Source: an uncultured Oscillospiraceae bacterium (GTDB lineage: Bacteria; Bacillota; Clostridia; Oscillospirales; Ruminococcaceae). Taken from it: a stretch of DNA of 64,000 nt. The notes below the pieces were generated by a model. It made no database searches and had not been told where the DNA came from. It was given only the letters and a program-made list of their open reading frames with translations. Below are positions 1 through 9,340 of the stretch, in pieces. Numbering within the stretch: position 1 is the first letter of the stretch; each line of letters starts with the position of its first letter. The stretch is from assembly GCA_958448395.1 (NCBI GenBank), contig CAUDDP010000003.1, forward strand, positions 8,975-72,974, in the 5' to 3' direction. The position numbers were made by a program, and so were the translations under genes.

Positions 1-1190
1 ACCATGCCAATTGCCATTTCATCTGCAATCATTGCAGAAATCGTTGTGGGATCAATATCTCCTGGAATTGCGATCATATCCAGACCAACAGAGCAAACAG
101 CAGTCATAGCTTCCAATTTGCTTAATGTCAATGTACCGTCTACCGCCGCATCAATCATACCAGCATCTTCTGAAACTGGGATAAATGCACCAGATAAACC
201 ACCAACATTAGAAGATGCCATAACGCCGCCTTTTTTAACAGCATCATTTAACATTGCCAATGCAGCTGTTGTTCCATGGGTACCGCAGATTTCTAATCCC
301 ATTGCCTCCAGGATATGTGCCACACTATCGCCAACTGCTGGCGTCGGAGCAAGTGACAGGTCTACAATACCAAACTCAACTCCCAGCATTTGAGAGGCAC
401 GTTTTCCAACCAACTGTCCCATTCTGGTAATTTTAAATGCAGTTTTCTTAATAATATCCGCTAGTTCATTGATAGAAGCATCCGGATATTTGGAAATTGT
501 GGAACGAACCACACCCGGACCAGAAACACCGACATTGATTACGCAATCCGGTTCTCCAACCCCATGAAATGCACCAGCCATAAACGGATTATCCTCCGGT
601 GCATTGCAAAATACAACCAATTTAGATGGCCCCACGCACTGCCGGTCAGCGGTCAATTTTGCAGACTCTAAAATGATTTCCCCCATCATTTTAATGGCAT
701 CCATATTGATACCACTCTTAGTAGAGCCGACATTTACAGAAGAACAAAGACGAGTTGTGACATCCAATGCCTCTGGAATAGAACGAATCAATGCAATATC
801 ACCAGCACTAAATCCCTTATGGACGAGTGCGGAGTAACCGCCAATAAAGTTAACCCCGCAAGTTTCTGCTGCACGTTGTAGTGCCTTTGCAAATAAGACA
901 GGATTACCATTTGGGCAAGCTGCTGCCAACATTGCAATTGGCGTAACAGCAATCCGTTTATTGATAATTGGTATGCCATATTCCTTTTCAATCGTTTCTC
1001 CGGTGGAAACCAATTTTTCTGCTTTTCTGGTGATTTTATCATAGACTTTATCGCATGCCTTGTGAATATCAGGGTCAATACAGTCTAAAAGAGAGATCCC
1101 CATTGTGGTGGTACGAATATCAAGACACTCATCCTGAATCATACGGATAGTTTCCAGAATATCACCAGCATTAAACATTGTATTGTTCAT
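1..1190 (-). CDS. PFL family protein (DUF711/UPF0210), 3' end outside the window
   Basis: From an ATG at 1190 the frame stays open for 396 codons to the window edge, so the C-terminus is missing. The product matches the PFL (DUF711/UPF0210) family of cytosolic proteins of about 450 residues, whose reaction is not established. Recognisable stretches include [17 protein letters not shown] in the middle and [12 protein letters not shown] near the cut end. The gene starts 21 bp after the ACT-domain gene, an arrangement (UPF0237 next to UPF0210) widely conserved in Firmicutes and some archaea, which suggests the two proteins act together. It is probably the last gene of the dapF-dapL-ACT-PFL transcript. 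The family call is firm; the function is unknown. Confidence 0.9.
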   Translation of the reverse strand, partial: MNNTMFNAGDILETIRMIQDECLDIRTTTMGISLLDCIDPDIHKACDKVYDKITRKAEKLVSTGETIEKEYGIPIINKRIAVTPIAMLAAACPNGNPVLFAKALQRAAETCGVNFIGGYSALVHKGFSAGDIALIRSIPEALDVTTRLCSSVNVGSTKSGINMDAIKMMGEIILESAKLTADRQCVGPSKLVVFCNAPEDNPFMAGAFHGVGEPDCVINVGVSGPGVVRSTISKYPDASINELADIIKKTAFKITRMGQLVGKRASQMLGVEFGIVDLSLAPTPAVGDSVAHILEAMGLEICGTHGTTAALAMLNDAVKKGGVMASSNVGGLSGAFIPVSEDAGMIDAAVDGTLTLSKLEAMTAVCSVGLDMIAIPGDIDPTTISAMIADEMAIGM

Positions 1191-1211
1191 GATTTTCCTT
1201 GATTCCTTTCC

Positions 1212-1481
1212 TTAAATTCGGTGCATAGCGTTGAAAATATCTTCATGCATGCAATGAACAGAAAGTCCAAGTTCTACGCCCAATGCAGACAGTTGATCAC
1301 TCAATTTTGCAAAATCAGCTGTCATTTTAGAAATATCTACCATCATAATCATGGCAAACATGTCTTGCAACACACTCTGTGTCACTTCCAATACATTTGC
1401 CTGATATTCAGCACAAACACCACTCACCTTATGCAGAATGCCAACGTTATCTTTTCCAATTACTGTAATTACCGCTCTCAT
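1212..1481 (-). CDS. ACT domain-containing protein (UPF0237)
   Basis: The 89-residue product is a single ACT domain with little else. It begins MRAVITVIGKDNVGILHKVS, the usual first strand and Gly-containing turn that bind a small ligand, often an amino acid, at an ACT dimer interface. GGAGG lies 11 bases before the ATG. It sits between dapL (19 bp upstream) and the PFL gene (21 bp downstream), all on one strand, so co-transcription is likely. A regulatory or ligand-sensing partner role for the PFL protein is inferred from the conserved gene pair. No catalytic motif is present. The ligand is unknown. Confidence 0.88.
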   Translation of the reverse strand: MRAVITVIGKDNVGILHKVSGVCAEYQANVLEVTQSVLQDMFAMIMMVDISKMTADFAKLSDQLSALGVELGLSVHCMHEDIFNAMHRI

Positions 1482-1500
1482 GATTCACAAGTCCTCCAAA

Positions 1501-2706
1501 TTACTTTTTCAACATGTTCTTAAAACGTTCCATTGCCTCAATAGTAAGATCACGATCTCCAAAAGCGGTCAAACGGAACCAACCGTCACCATTTTTACCG
1601 AATCCCTCTCCCGGTGTACCAACAACAGCAATTTTATGCAGCATTTCATCAAAGAATTCCCAACTGGACATTTGATTCGGGCATTGGAACCAGATATAAG
1701 GAGAGTTGATTCCGCCAGTATATTTAATTCCTAACTCATCCATTGTACGGCTGATGATAGCAGCATTTTCCTGATAATAAGCGATGTTTTTTTGAATTTG
1801 CTTTCTGCCTTCTTTTGTGAAAACCGCAGCAGCTGCACACTGTACTGGATAGGAAACACCATTGAACTTGCTGCCCTGCCGTCTGCCCCAAAGCTGAGAG
1901 ATGCTGACAGTTGTACCATCTGAAGCAGTTACAGTCAGTTCATTCGGAATCACGGTATAGCCGCAACGCATACCAGTAAAGCCAGCTGTTTTAGAAAGTG
2001 AACACATTTCAATTGCACAGGTTCTTGCACCTTCTATTTCAAAAATGCTGTGCGGAATATCAGACTGTGTGATGAATGCTTCGTATGCAGCATCATAAAT
2101 AATAATTGCTTTATTTTGCTTTGCATAGTCTACCCAAACTTTCAGTTGTTCTTTTGTATAAACAGAACCAGTTGGATTATTCGGAGAGCAAAGATAAATC
2201 AAGTCTGCATGAACAGAAAAATCTGGCATTGCTGCAAAACCATTTTCTTCATTAGAATTTGCATAGGTAATAGTTCTGCCATTCATTTTATTGGAATCCA
2301 CATAAACCGGATAAGCCGGATCTGTAACCATAACGATATTGTCATCACCAAAAATATCTACAATGTTACCACAGTCAGATTTTGCACCGTCATTGACACG
2401 GATTTCATCCAGAGAAAGCGTTACGCCGTACTGCTGATAATAGTCAGCAATCGCCTGTTTGAGGAAGTCATAGCCTGTACCGCTGTCCTCATAGCCTTTA
2501 AAGGTTTCTTTTACGCCCATTTCTTCTGCACCTTTTTTCATGGCTTCCACGCAAACAGGTGCAATCGGCAATGTAACATCTCCAATTCCCATCCGAATCA
2601 GCTTTACATCTGGATTTTCCTTCAGAAATGCGTTCACTTTTTTTGCAATGTTAATGAAAAGATAATTCTTTTCCAGCTTCAAAAAATTCTCATTGATGGT
2701 AGGCAT
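1501..2706 (-). CDS. dapL: LL-diaminopimelate aminotransferase
   Basis: A 401-residue fold-type I PLP aminotransferase that converts tetrahydrodipicolinate and glutamate directly to LL-2,6-diaminopimelate, by-passing the succinylase or acetylase steps of lysine and peptidoglycan precursor synthesis. The family-typical start MPTINENFLKLEKNYLFINI and RMGIGDVTLP are present. The Schiff-base lysine lies in SLSKTAGFTGMRCGY, and the PLP-contacting SPNNPTGSVY precedes it. The next enzyme of the pathway, dapF, is immediately upstream (46 bp). The full-length match and the dapF neighbour make this assignment strong. Confidence 0.96.
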   Translation of the reverse strand: MPTINENFLKLEKNYLFINIAKKVNAFLKENPDVKLIRMGIGDVTLPIAPVCVEAMKKGAEEMGVKETFKGYEDSGTGYDFLKQAIADYYQQYGVTLSLDEIRVNDGAKSDCGNIVDIFGDDNIVMVTDPAYPVYVDSNKMNGRTITYANSNEENGFAAMPDFSVHADLIYLCSPNNPTGSVYTKEQLKVWVDYAKQNKAIIIYDAAYEAFITQSDIPHSIFEIEGARTCAIEMCSLSKTAGFTGMRCGYTVIPNELTVTASDGTTVSISQLWGRRQGSKFNGVSYPVQCAAAAVFTKEGRKQIQKNIAYYQENAAIISRTMDELGIKYTGGINSPYIWFQCPNQMSSWEFFDEMLHKIAVVGTPGEGFGKNGDGWFRLTAFGDRDLTIEAMERFKNMLKK

Positions 2707-2752
2707 ATTGATAATCTCCTTTATAAAATAAATTCATTTTGATTCCTGTTGA

Positions 2753-3607
2753 TTACAGAATTGGATACTCCATTTTTCCTTCAAAAACAAAAGTGGCTGG
2801 GCCAATCATCGTAACGGATTCGTCTTCATGATAGATAATCCGCAAGTCACCACCACGCAGATGAATCAAAATCTCCTGCTCTCGTTTGCAATAACCATTC
2901 AAAACGGATGCAACAGCAGCAGCACACGCACCCGTACCGCAAGCGAATGTTTCGCCGCTTCCCCGTTCCCAAACACGCATTTGCAGGGTGTGATCGTCAA
3001 TTACATGAATAAATTCTGTATTGACACGATTTGGGAACAATGCATGATGTTCAAAGGAAGGGCCGATTTTCTCTAAGTCCAAAGAATCAATCTCTGGTAG
3101 AAAGACAACGGCATGTGGATTTCCCATAGAAACACAGGTCATTTCATAGGTAACATCGTTTACTGTTACTAGCTTTGCAATAAAACGTTCCCCTTCCGCT
3201 GCCACTGGAATTTCAGAAGGCTTCAAGATGGCTTTTCCCATATCCACCTTAACCGCATCTACCTGATTACTTTCAGCATTGACATAAAGTGTTAGGTATT
3301 TTACTCCAGAATTGGTTTCCAAAGATACCTCTGTTTTGCTTGTCATGCCATGTTCGTAGACATATTTCCCAACACAACGTGTTGCATTGCCACACATCAT
3401 TGCTTCAGAACCATCTGCATTGAAGATCCTCATTTTAAAATCTGCAACTTCTGATGGCATGATTAAAACCAAACCATCCGATCCGATGCCAAAGCGTACA
3501 TTGCTCATAAAAATGGAGAGCTTTTCCGGATCGGTTACTGTTTCTTTGAAACAGTTGATATAGATGTAATCATTTCCAATCCCATGCATTTTTGAAAACG
3601 TCAGCAT
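2753..3607 (-). CDS. dapF: Diaminopimelate epimerase
   Basis: Interconverts LL- and meso-diaminopimelate, supplying meso-DAP for peptidoglycan and lysine. The product has 284 residues. Both catalytic cysteines are visible, in AMMCGNATRC and in FACGTGACAAA, and the N-terminal MHGIGNDYIYIN is diagnostic. An upstream in-frame start at 3646 exists, but the ATG at 3607 is preceded by AGGAGG at a good distance and gives the standard N-terminus, so I use it. First gene of the dap cluster, with its own promoter at 3638-3666. Confidence 0.96.
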   Translation of the reverse strand: MLTFSKMHGIGNDYIYINCFKETVTDPEKLSIFMSNVRFGIGSDGLVLIMPSEVADFKMRIFNADGSEAMMCGNATRCVGKYVYEHGMTSKTEVSLETNSGVKYLTLYVNAESNQVDAVKVDMGKAILKPSEIPVAAEGERFIAKLVTVNDVTYEMTCVSMGNPHAVVFLPEIDSLDLEKIGPSFEHHALFPNRVNTEFIHVIDDHTLQMRVWERGSGETFACGTGACAAAVASVLNGYCKREQEILIHLRGGDLRIIYHEDESVTMIGPATFVFEGKMEYPIL

Positions 3608-3637
3608 AGTATAATCCTCCTTTTCACTGCTTTTTTT

Positions 3638-3666
3638 ATTATACAAAAAAATACGTCATAAATCAA
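3638..3666 (-). promoter_or_regulatory. Sigma-A type promoter for dapF
   Basis: On the minus strand TTGATT (3666-3661) and TATAAT (3643-3638) are separated by 17 bases, about 30 bases before the dapF start codon. The leader is too short for a riboswitch, so no lysine riboswitch is present here. Confidence 0.7.
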
Positions 3667-3725
3667 GTTATAATGCAAATTTTTTTCTGCCAGACAGAAA
3701 ATTTGGATTCTGTTCAAGAAAAAAC

Positions 3726-3754
3726 TTGCAAAATGCTTGTATATGTGTTATAAT
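3726..3754 (+). promoter_or_regulatory. Sigma-A type promoter of the gat operon
   Basis: TTGCAA (3726-3731), a 17-base spacer and TATAAT (3749-3754) precede gatC. Transcription would start near 3761, giving a leader of about 80 bases. Confidence 0.75.
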
Positions 3755-3770
3755 TTATCAGAATACAGAA

Positions 3771-3823
3771 AGCGGATTTTGATTGTCGTTTCGGCTTTTT
3801 GCCATAGACGCAAAAAATCCGTT
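3771..3823 (+). promoter_or_regulatory. Structured leader of the gat operon mRNA
   Basis: AGCGGATTTT (3771-3780) pairs with AAAATCCGTT (3814-3823) to form a 10-bp stem with one G-U pair. Inside it GGC and GCC can form a small hairpin around a T-run. The stem ends 7 bases before the gatC Shine-Dalgarno. It is not a T-box: no AGGGTGG motif is present. It could be a processing or translational control element, or fortuitous. Confidence 0.4.
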
Positions 3824-3842
3824 AAGAAATGAGGTTATAGAA

Positions 3843-4121
3843 TTGGATTTAAACATGATTTCATATCTGGCAGAATTGGGCAAACTGCATTTTTCGCCAG
3901 AAAAGATGGAACAAATGGCAAAAGACATGACCAGTATCATCGCCATTATGGACACTGTTAAGGAAATTGACATCACATACAATGCAGAGGCAGATAATAA
4001 GAATGTATATCTAAACGATTTACGAGAAGATATCAGTGTATCGAGTTTTCCGACAGAAAAAATTCTGCAAAATGCTGTCAATGATGAAAACTGCTTCGTT
4101 GTACCGAAGGTAGTAGAATAA
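3843..4121 (+). CDS. gatC: Asp-tRNA(Asn)/Glu-tRNA(Gln) amidotransferase subunit C
   Basis: A 92-residue GatC, the small clamp-like subunit that holds GatA and GatB together. The N-terminal helix MISYLAELGKLHFS and the TSIIAIMDTVKEID segment are typical, and the length is close to the usual 95-100. The start is taken as TTG at 3843 because GAGG (3831-3834) lies 8 bases before it. The in-frame ATG at 3855 is 20 bases from that site, and the longer frame reaching back to 3783 runs through the leader stem. First gene of gatC-gatA-gatB::aspS-alarmone synthetase. Confidence 0.9.
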   Translation: MDLNMISYLAELGKLHFSPEKMEQMAKDMTSIIAIMDTVKEIDITYNAEADNKNVYLNDLREDISVSSFPTEKILQNAVNDENCFVVPKVVE

Positions 4122-4160
4122 CAACAGGAAAGGAGAATCACTTTTTATTCTTTACAAAAA

Positions 4161-5633
4161 GTGAAAAAACCATTTATGGATATTACAACAATGGGCATTC
4201 GTGAACAGCGTTCTATGCTGGATCGTCACGAAATTTCTGCAAAAGAACTGACAGAATGCTATCTGGAGCGAATTGCAAAATTCGACCCAAAAATGCAAAG
4301 CTATATTACCATCACAAAAGAAAAAGCACTACAGGATGCAGAAAAAGCACAGGAAAAAATTGATGCCGGTACTGCTGCACCACTTTGTGGAATTCCGCTT
4401 GCTATTAAGGATAATATTTGTACAGATGGAATACGAACAACTTGTGCTTCTAAAATGTTGGAAAATTTTATACCGCCTTATAATGCGACTGTAATGGAAA
4501 AGCTGGAAACACAGGATGCCGTGATACTCGGAAAAACTAGCATGGATGAGTTTGCAATGGGTGGCTCCACCCAGACTTCCGCATTTGCAAAGACAAAAAA
4601 TCCATTTGACATAGACTGTGTGCCGGGTGGTTCTTCAGGTGGTTCTGCTGCCTGCGTATCTGCTTCTCTTGCGACTGCCGCACTTGGTTCTGATACTGGT
4701 GGTTCGATTCGGCAGCCAGCTGCCTTCTGCGGTGTCACTGGATTAAAACCAACATATGGACGGGTTTCTCGTTATGGTTTGGTCGCATTTGCCTCTTCTT
4801 TGGATCAAATCGGACCAATTGCAAAAAATCCATATGACTGTGCATTGATTTTGAATGCTATCGCTGGATATGATCCACATGACGGAACAGTTTCTAAAAA
4901 GCCAGTGGAAGATTATACAGCTAAAATTGGAAAAAATATTAAAGGGTTAAAAATCGCACTGCCAGAAGAATTTTTTGGAGAAGGTATTGATAACAGTATT
5001 CGGAATGCTGTCATGGAAGCAGCAAAGACCTATGAAAAAATGGGAGCTACTTTGGTTTCTTGCAATATGCCAAGTCTAAAGTATGCAGTTGCTGCTTATT
5101 ATTTGATTGCGTCCGCAGAAGCCTCTTCTAATTTGTCACGTTATGATGGTATTAAATATGGACATAGAAGTAAAATTGGTGAAAACTTTAATGAACTGAT
5201 TTGCAACTCCAGAAGCGAAGGCTTTGGGTCTGAAGTGAAAAGAAGAATTTTACTTGGCAACTATGCATTATCCAGTGGTTATTATGATGCTTACTACGGA
5301 AAAGCACTTGCATTGAGACAGAAAATTTCAGCAGAATATGCATCTATTTTTGCAAATTGTGATGTGATGCTGACTCCAACCACACCAACAGTCGCTTATC
5401 ATATTCATGAAAATATTTCTGATCCAGTAAAAATGTATCAGGCAGATATCTGCACAGTAACAGCAAACATTGCTGCCCTGCCGTCAATCTCTACACCTTG
5501 CGGTTATGATGAAAACGGCATGCCAATTGGAATGTCTTTGACGGGAAGACAATTTGATGAGGCTACAATTTTACAGGTTGCAGATGCGTTCTCCCAGCAG
5601 TTTACGCTGAGAAATCCGTCCCTTTCACTTTAA
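4161..5633 (+). CDS. gatA: Asp-tRNA(Asn)/Glu-tRNA(Gln) amidotransferase subunit A
   Basis: GatA is the amidase that hydrolyses glutamine and releases ammonia for conversion of Asp-tRNA(Asn) or Glu-tRNA(Gln) to the amide. The product has 490 residues. The Ser-cisSer-Lys machinery is intact: Lys in IPLAIKDNI, Ser in VPGGSSGGSAA, and the nucleophile in GSDTGGSIRQPAAFCG. The start is uncertain: GTG at 4161 or ATG at 4176 (MDITTMGIREQ). AGGAG at 4131-4135 is far from both. It lies 39 bp after gatC and 21 bp before the gatB fusion gene. Confidence 0.95.
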   Translation: MKKPFMDITTMGIREQRSMLDRHEISAKELTECYLERIAKFDPKMQSYITITKEKALQDAEKAQEKIDAGTAAPLCGIPLAIKDNICTDGIRTTCASKMLENFIPPYNATVMEKLETQDAVILGKTSMDEFAMGGSTQTSAFAKTKNPFDIDCVPGGSSGGSAACVSASLATAALGSDTGGSIRQPAAFCGVTGLKPTYGRVSRYGLVAFASSLDQIGPIAKNPYDCALILNAIAGYDPHDGTVSKKPVEDYTAKIGKNIKGLKIALPEEFFGEGIDNSIRNAVMEAAKTYEKMGATLVSCNMPSLKYAVAAYYLIASAEASSNLSRYDGIKYGHRSKIGENFNELICNSRSEGFGSEVKRRILLGNYALSSGYYDAYYGKALALRQKISAEYASIFANCDVMLTPTTPTVAYHIHENISDPVKMYQADICTVTANIAALPSISTPCGYDENGMPIGMSLTGRQFDEATILQVADAFSQQFTLRNPSLSL

Positions 5634-5654
5634 TTTTCAGGAGGTCATATCATT

Positions 5655-8528
5655 ATGTCATCATATATTCCTGTCATTGGTCTGGAGATTCATGCGGAGC
5701 TGCTGACAAAGTCCAAGGTGTTTTGCACTTGTAATGCAGAATTCGGTGGCAGTCCGAACTCTCGTTGCTGTCCAGTCTGTACTGGAATGCCGGGTACTCT
5801 TCCAGTTATCAATCAAACCGCTGTACAGTATGCTGTGAAAGCCGGTTTTGCACTTGGCTGTAATATCAATAAGTTTTCTGTTTTTGATCGAAAGAATTAC
5901 TTCTATCCGGATCTTCCCAAAGCATATCAGATTTCACAATTGCAGCGTCCGCTCTGCATTGATGGTTTGGTAGAAATCGAAACAGAAAAGGGAAAGAAAA
6001 ACATTCGTATTAATCGAATCCATTTGGAAGAAGATGCTGGTAAGCTGATTCACGATGATTTCAATGCAGTTTCTTTAGCTGACTACAACCGTTGCGGTAT
6101 CCCACTGATTGAAATTGTAACAGAACCCGATATCTCTTCAGCAGAAGAAGCAAAAGCATTTGTGGAAAAAATCAGTCTCCTGTTGCAGTATGCTGGTGTG
6201 TGTGATTGTAAAATGGAGCAGGGTTCGCTTCGTTGTGATGTTAACATCTCCATTATGAAGCCAGAGGATACTCAGTTTGGTACTCGTGCTGAAATTAAAA
6301 ACTTGAACTCGTTGAAGGCCATCACTCGTGCAATTAATTACGAAATCAAGCGGCAATCTCGTCTGCTGGATGCCGGAAAACGTGTCATTCAAGAAACCCG
6401 TCGTTTCAATGACAATAAGGGTGAAACTACTTCCATGAGAAGTAAGGAAAACGCCCACGATTACCGTTATTTTCCAGAACCGGATATTTTACAGGTAAAC
6501 TTTACAGATGAAATGCTGGACAACATTAAAGGCATGCTGCCAGAACTGCCACATAAGAGATTGCAGCGATATATCAAGGACTATGGACTTTCGGAAACGG
6601 ATGCAAAAATCATTGTCAACCAGAAACGGATTTCTGACTTCTTTGAAGAGGCACTGCAAACCTATGCAGCACCAAAGAATCTTGCAAACTTTATTATCGG
6701 TGAACTGATGCGACGGATTAACCTCGGCGAAGTAACTATGGAAACATTGCCTTTCTCTGCTGCAAAATTTGCAAAACTGGTGGAAATGGCAGATACAGAA
6801 AAAGTTTCTAAAAACGACGCAAAGAAAATTTTACGTGCAATGGTGGAAACTGGTGAAGATGCGGAAAGCATTGCTAAAAAGCAGGGAATGCTAATTGTAA
6901 ACGATACCAGTAAAGCACAGGAACTGATTGCAAAAATTCTATCTGAAAATGAAACCGCTGTTATACAGTATCAGAATGGTGAACAGAAGGTGTTTGGTTT
7001 CTTAATGGGACAATGTACCAAGGCACTGCGTGGTATTTGTACACCAAAAACCATTAAAGAAACGCTGGAAGCTGCTTTGAAAAATCCAGTAGCCACTTCG
7101 GAAAAAACGACAGATGCAGAACAAGCTACTGCTGTTGAAGAAGAAAAAGAAAAACTTGCATATACAATCTACCACAATCATAATGCTTACCAACCATCTG
7201 TTAAGGAAAGCGTAATGCAGATAGATGGTACAGATCTGATTTCAGAATTCGATTATGTAGAAGCAAAAACACAGATCGGCAAGGAAATTTCTCTGCACGC
7301 TTGTGTGCACAAGGTACGACAGATGAGTAACTTTGCATTTGTGATTTTGAGAACGGGTCGTTACCTCCTGCAAACTATTTATGATTCCTCTATTTGTGCA
7401 GAAAAAATGGATGGTATTCGTGAAGGAAATTTTGTATTTGCTTCCGGTGTTGTAAATGAAAATGCAAAAGCTGTCGGTGGTCTGGAATTACAGTTGAAGC
7501 ACTTAACAGTGATTTCTGCTTCCAATGAAGAATATCCGCTGAAGGTTTCTAATCCAAAACTGGGATGCTCCTTAGATATCAATCTGGATAATCGTTCTGT
7601 TGCCTTGAGAAATGTCAATGAACGTGCTATCTTTAAGATTCAAGAAGGTGTTGCAAATGGTTTCCGTCAGTTCATGTTAATGCAGGGCTTTACAGAAATT
7701 CATACACCGAAAATCGTTGCACAAGGTGCCGAGGGTGGTGCAAATATCTTCCATCTGGAGTACTTTGACAAGCCAGCATTCCTGAATCAGTCACCACAAT
7801 TCTATAAGCAAACAGCTGTTGCATTTTTTGATCGCGTTTTTGAAATTGCACCCGTTTATCGTGCTGAAAAGCATGCTACTTCCAGACATATCAATGAATA
7901 TATTGGTTTGGACTTTGAAATGGGTTATATTGATAGCATGTATGATGTTATGGCAATGGAAACTGCAACCATTCGTTATATTTTCACCTATTTGCAGGAA
8001 TATTATGCCCACGAACTAGAAATGCTGCACGTGGATGTTCCGATTGTCAAGGAAATTCCGTGTGTAACCCTTCTGGAAGCAAAGGAAATTCTGGGCAATA
8101 AAGGCTCTAAAAACAAGCTGGATTTGGAGCCGGAAGATGAAGTGGCACTTTGCGAATATGCAAAGAAAACATTTGATAGCGATTTCATTTTTGTTACGCA
8201 CTTCCCGTCCTCTAAGCCGCCGTTCTATGCGATGAACTCTAAGGAAGATCCAAGACTGGCCTATAAGTTTGACCTGTTGTTCCGTGGCTTGGAAATCACA
8301 AGCGGTGGACAGAGAATCCATGACTATCAGGAGCAGGTAGATAAGATGATTGCACAAGGGCTGAACCCAGATGATTTCCATAATTATCTGGAAGCTCACA
8401 AGTATGGTCTGCCGCCTCATGGAGGCTTGGGTATTGGCTTGGAGCGATTTGTCATGAAGCTGCTTGGCTTATCCAATGTGCGTCAGGCAAGCATGTTCCC
8501 AAGAGACATCAACCGTCTGCTCCCATAA
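5655..8528 (+). CDS. gatB-aspS: GatB fused to archaeal-type (probably non-discriminating) aspartyl-tRNA synthetase
   Basis: One uninterrupted 957-codon frame joins two enzymes. Residues 1 to about 475 are GatB, which activates the aminoacyl-tRNA: VIGLEIHAELLTKSK, cysteine-rich 23-42 (FCTCN, RCCPVC), the LRCDVNISI signature (192-200) and a YqeY-like tail (about 320-470). Residues 476-505 are an Ala/Thr/Glu-rich linker. Residues 540-957 are an AspRS of the short archaeal type: OB-fold anticodon domain (540-625), motif 2 VYRAEKHATSRHINEY (734-749), ITSGGQRIHDYQEQ and motif 3 GLGIGLERFVMKL (924-936), ending FPRDINRLLP. There is no bacterial GAD insertion. His552 in CVHKVR occupies the position where non-discriminating AspRS carry His. 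The chain should charge tRNA(Asn) with Asp and amidate it with GatA and GatC. The fusion is unusual. Confidence 0.93.
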   Translation: MSSYIPVIGLEIHAELLTKSKVFCTCNAEFGGSPNSRCCPVCTGMPGTLPVINQTAVQYAVKAGFALGCNINKFSVFDRKNYFYPDLPKAYQISQLQRPLCIDGLVEIETEKGKKNIRINRIHLEEDAGKLIHDDFNAVSLADYNRCGIPLIEIVTEPDISSAEEAKAFVEKISLLLQYAGVCDCKMEQGSLRCDVNISIMKPEDTQFGTRAEIKNLNSLKAITRAINYEIKRQSRLLDAGKRVIQETRRFNDNKGETTSMRSKENAHDYRYFPEPDILQVNFTDEMLDNIKGMLPELPHKRLQRYIKDYGLSETDAKIIVNQKRISDFFEEALQTYAAPKNLANFIIGELMRRINLGEVTMETLPFSAAKFAKLVEMADTEKVSKNDAKKILRAMVETGEDAESIAKKQGMLIVNDTSKAQELIAKILSENETAVIQYQNGEQKVFGFLMGQCTKALRGICTPKTIKETLEAALKNPVATSEKTTDAEQATAVEEEKEKLAYTIYHNHNAYQPSVKESVMQIDGTDLISEFDYVEAKTQIGKEISLHACVHKVRQMSNFAFVILRTGRYLLQTIYDSSICAEKMDGIREGNFVFASGVVNENAKAVGGLELQLKHLTVISASNEEYPLKVSNPKLGCSLDINLDNRSVALRNVNERAIFKIQEGVANGFRQFMLMQGFTEIHTPKIVAQGAEGGANIFHLEYFDKPAFLNQSPQFYKQTAVAFFDRVFEIAPVYRAEKHATSRHINEYIGLDFEMGYIDSMYDVMAMETATIRYIFTYLQEYYAHELEMLHVDVPIVKEIPCVTLLEAKEILGNKGSKNKLDLEPEDEVALCEYAKKTFDSDFIFVTHFPSSKPPFYAMNSKEDPRLAYKFDLLFRGLEITSGGQRIHDYQEQVDKMIAQGLNPDDFHNYLEAHKYGLPPHGGLGIGLERFVMKLLGLSNVRQASMFPRDINRLLP

Positions 8529-8579
8529 TCATTTACACGAACCGACTGTTTCCTTTTTTCACTTGCGAGGTATCACATT

Positions 8580-9260
8580 ATGGATGACAAAGAATTTTAT
8601 TTAGATGCAATTAAAGGCATTGTACCAGAGCAAAAAGAAGTACAGTTACAAAATGTATTCTATTCCTTCTTGGAAATTGAACACTTGTATGATTCTGCAA
8701 TCAATGTGGTGAAAACGCAGCTCAATATTTTAAATAATGAGTTTAATATGCGGTTTCAAAGAAATCCTATTCATAGTATTGAAAGCCGCATCAAAACGCC
8801 ACAAAGTATTATTGGAAAATTACAGCGAAAAGGTTTTGCAGTGTCCCCAGAATCTGCAAGAAAACATTTGCAGGATATTGCGGGCGTACGGGTCATTTGT
8901 TGTTACATTGATGATATTTATGCTTTGGCAGATCTGCTGACAGTACACAACGATTTCCACCTTGTAAAAACAAAGGATTACATAAAAAATCCAAAACCCA
9001 ATGGTTACCGTAGTTTTCATATGATTATAGAAGTTCCGATTTACACTTCTACTGGGAAACAGATGGCACCAGTAGAAATTCAAATTCGTACCATTGCAAT
9101 GGATTTCTGGGCTAGCCTGGAACATCAACTGCACTATAAATCTATTGGAAATACGAGTATCTCCAGTTCTTTGACGGGTGAATTAAAACGCTGTGCAGAG
9201 ACCATTGCAGAGACAGATTTAAAAATGCAGGAGATGTTCAATCAGATTAATGATCTTTGA
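8580..9260 (+). CDS. Small alarmone synthetase, RelQ/YjbM-like GTP pyrophosphokinase
   Basis: A 226-residue single-domain (p)ppGpp synthetase that transfers pyrophosphate from ATP to GTP or GDP. Visible synthetase elements are IIGKLQRKGF (about residue 81), DIAGVRVICCYIDDIYALAD, KNPKPNGYRSFHM with the G-loop Tyr, and PVEIQIRTIAMDFWASLEHQ. There is no HD hydrolase, TGS or ACT domain, so this is a small SAS like RelQ (usually about 210 residues) and not Rel/SpoT. It lies 51 bp after the GatB-AspRS fusion on the same strand with no terminator between them, so stress alarmone synthesis may be transcribed with the tRNA amidation machinery. Confidence 0.88.
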   Translation: MDDKEFYLDAIKGIVPEQKEVQLQNVFYSFLEIEHLYDSAINVVKTQLNILNNEFNMRFQRNPIHSIESRIKTPQSIIGKLQRKGFAVSPESARKHLQDIAGVRVICCYIDDIYALADLLTVHNDFHLVKTKDYIKNPKPNGYRSFHMIIEVPIYTSTGKQMAPVEIQIRTIAMDFWASLEHQLHYKSIGNTSISSSLTGELKRCAETIAETDLKMQEMFNQINDL

Positions 9261-9340
9261 TTTATCAAGAAGCATAGTAAAACTTCACAAGATAGAAGTC
9301 GCTCTTTTCTGACAAACCTTACAAAAATAAGCTGTACAAC

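Noticed and set aside
1..1190. The PFL gene as a truncated pseudogene
   Set aside because: The frame is simply cut by the window edge; no stop or frameshift is seen.
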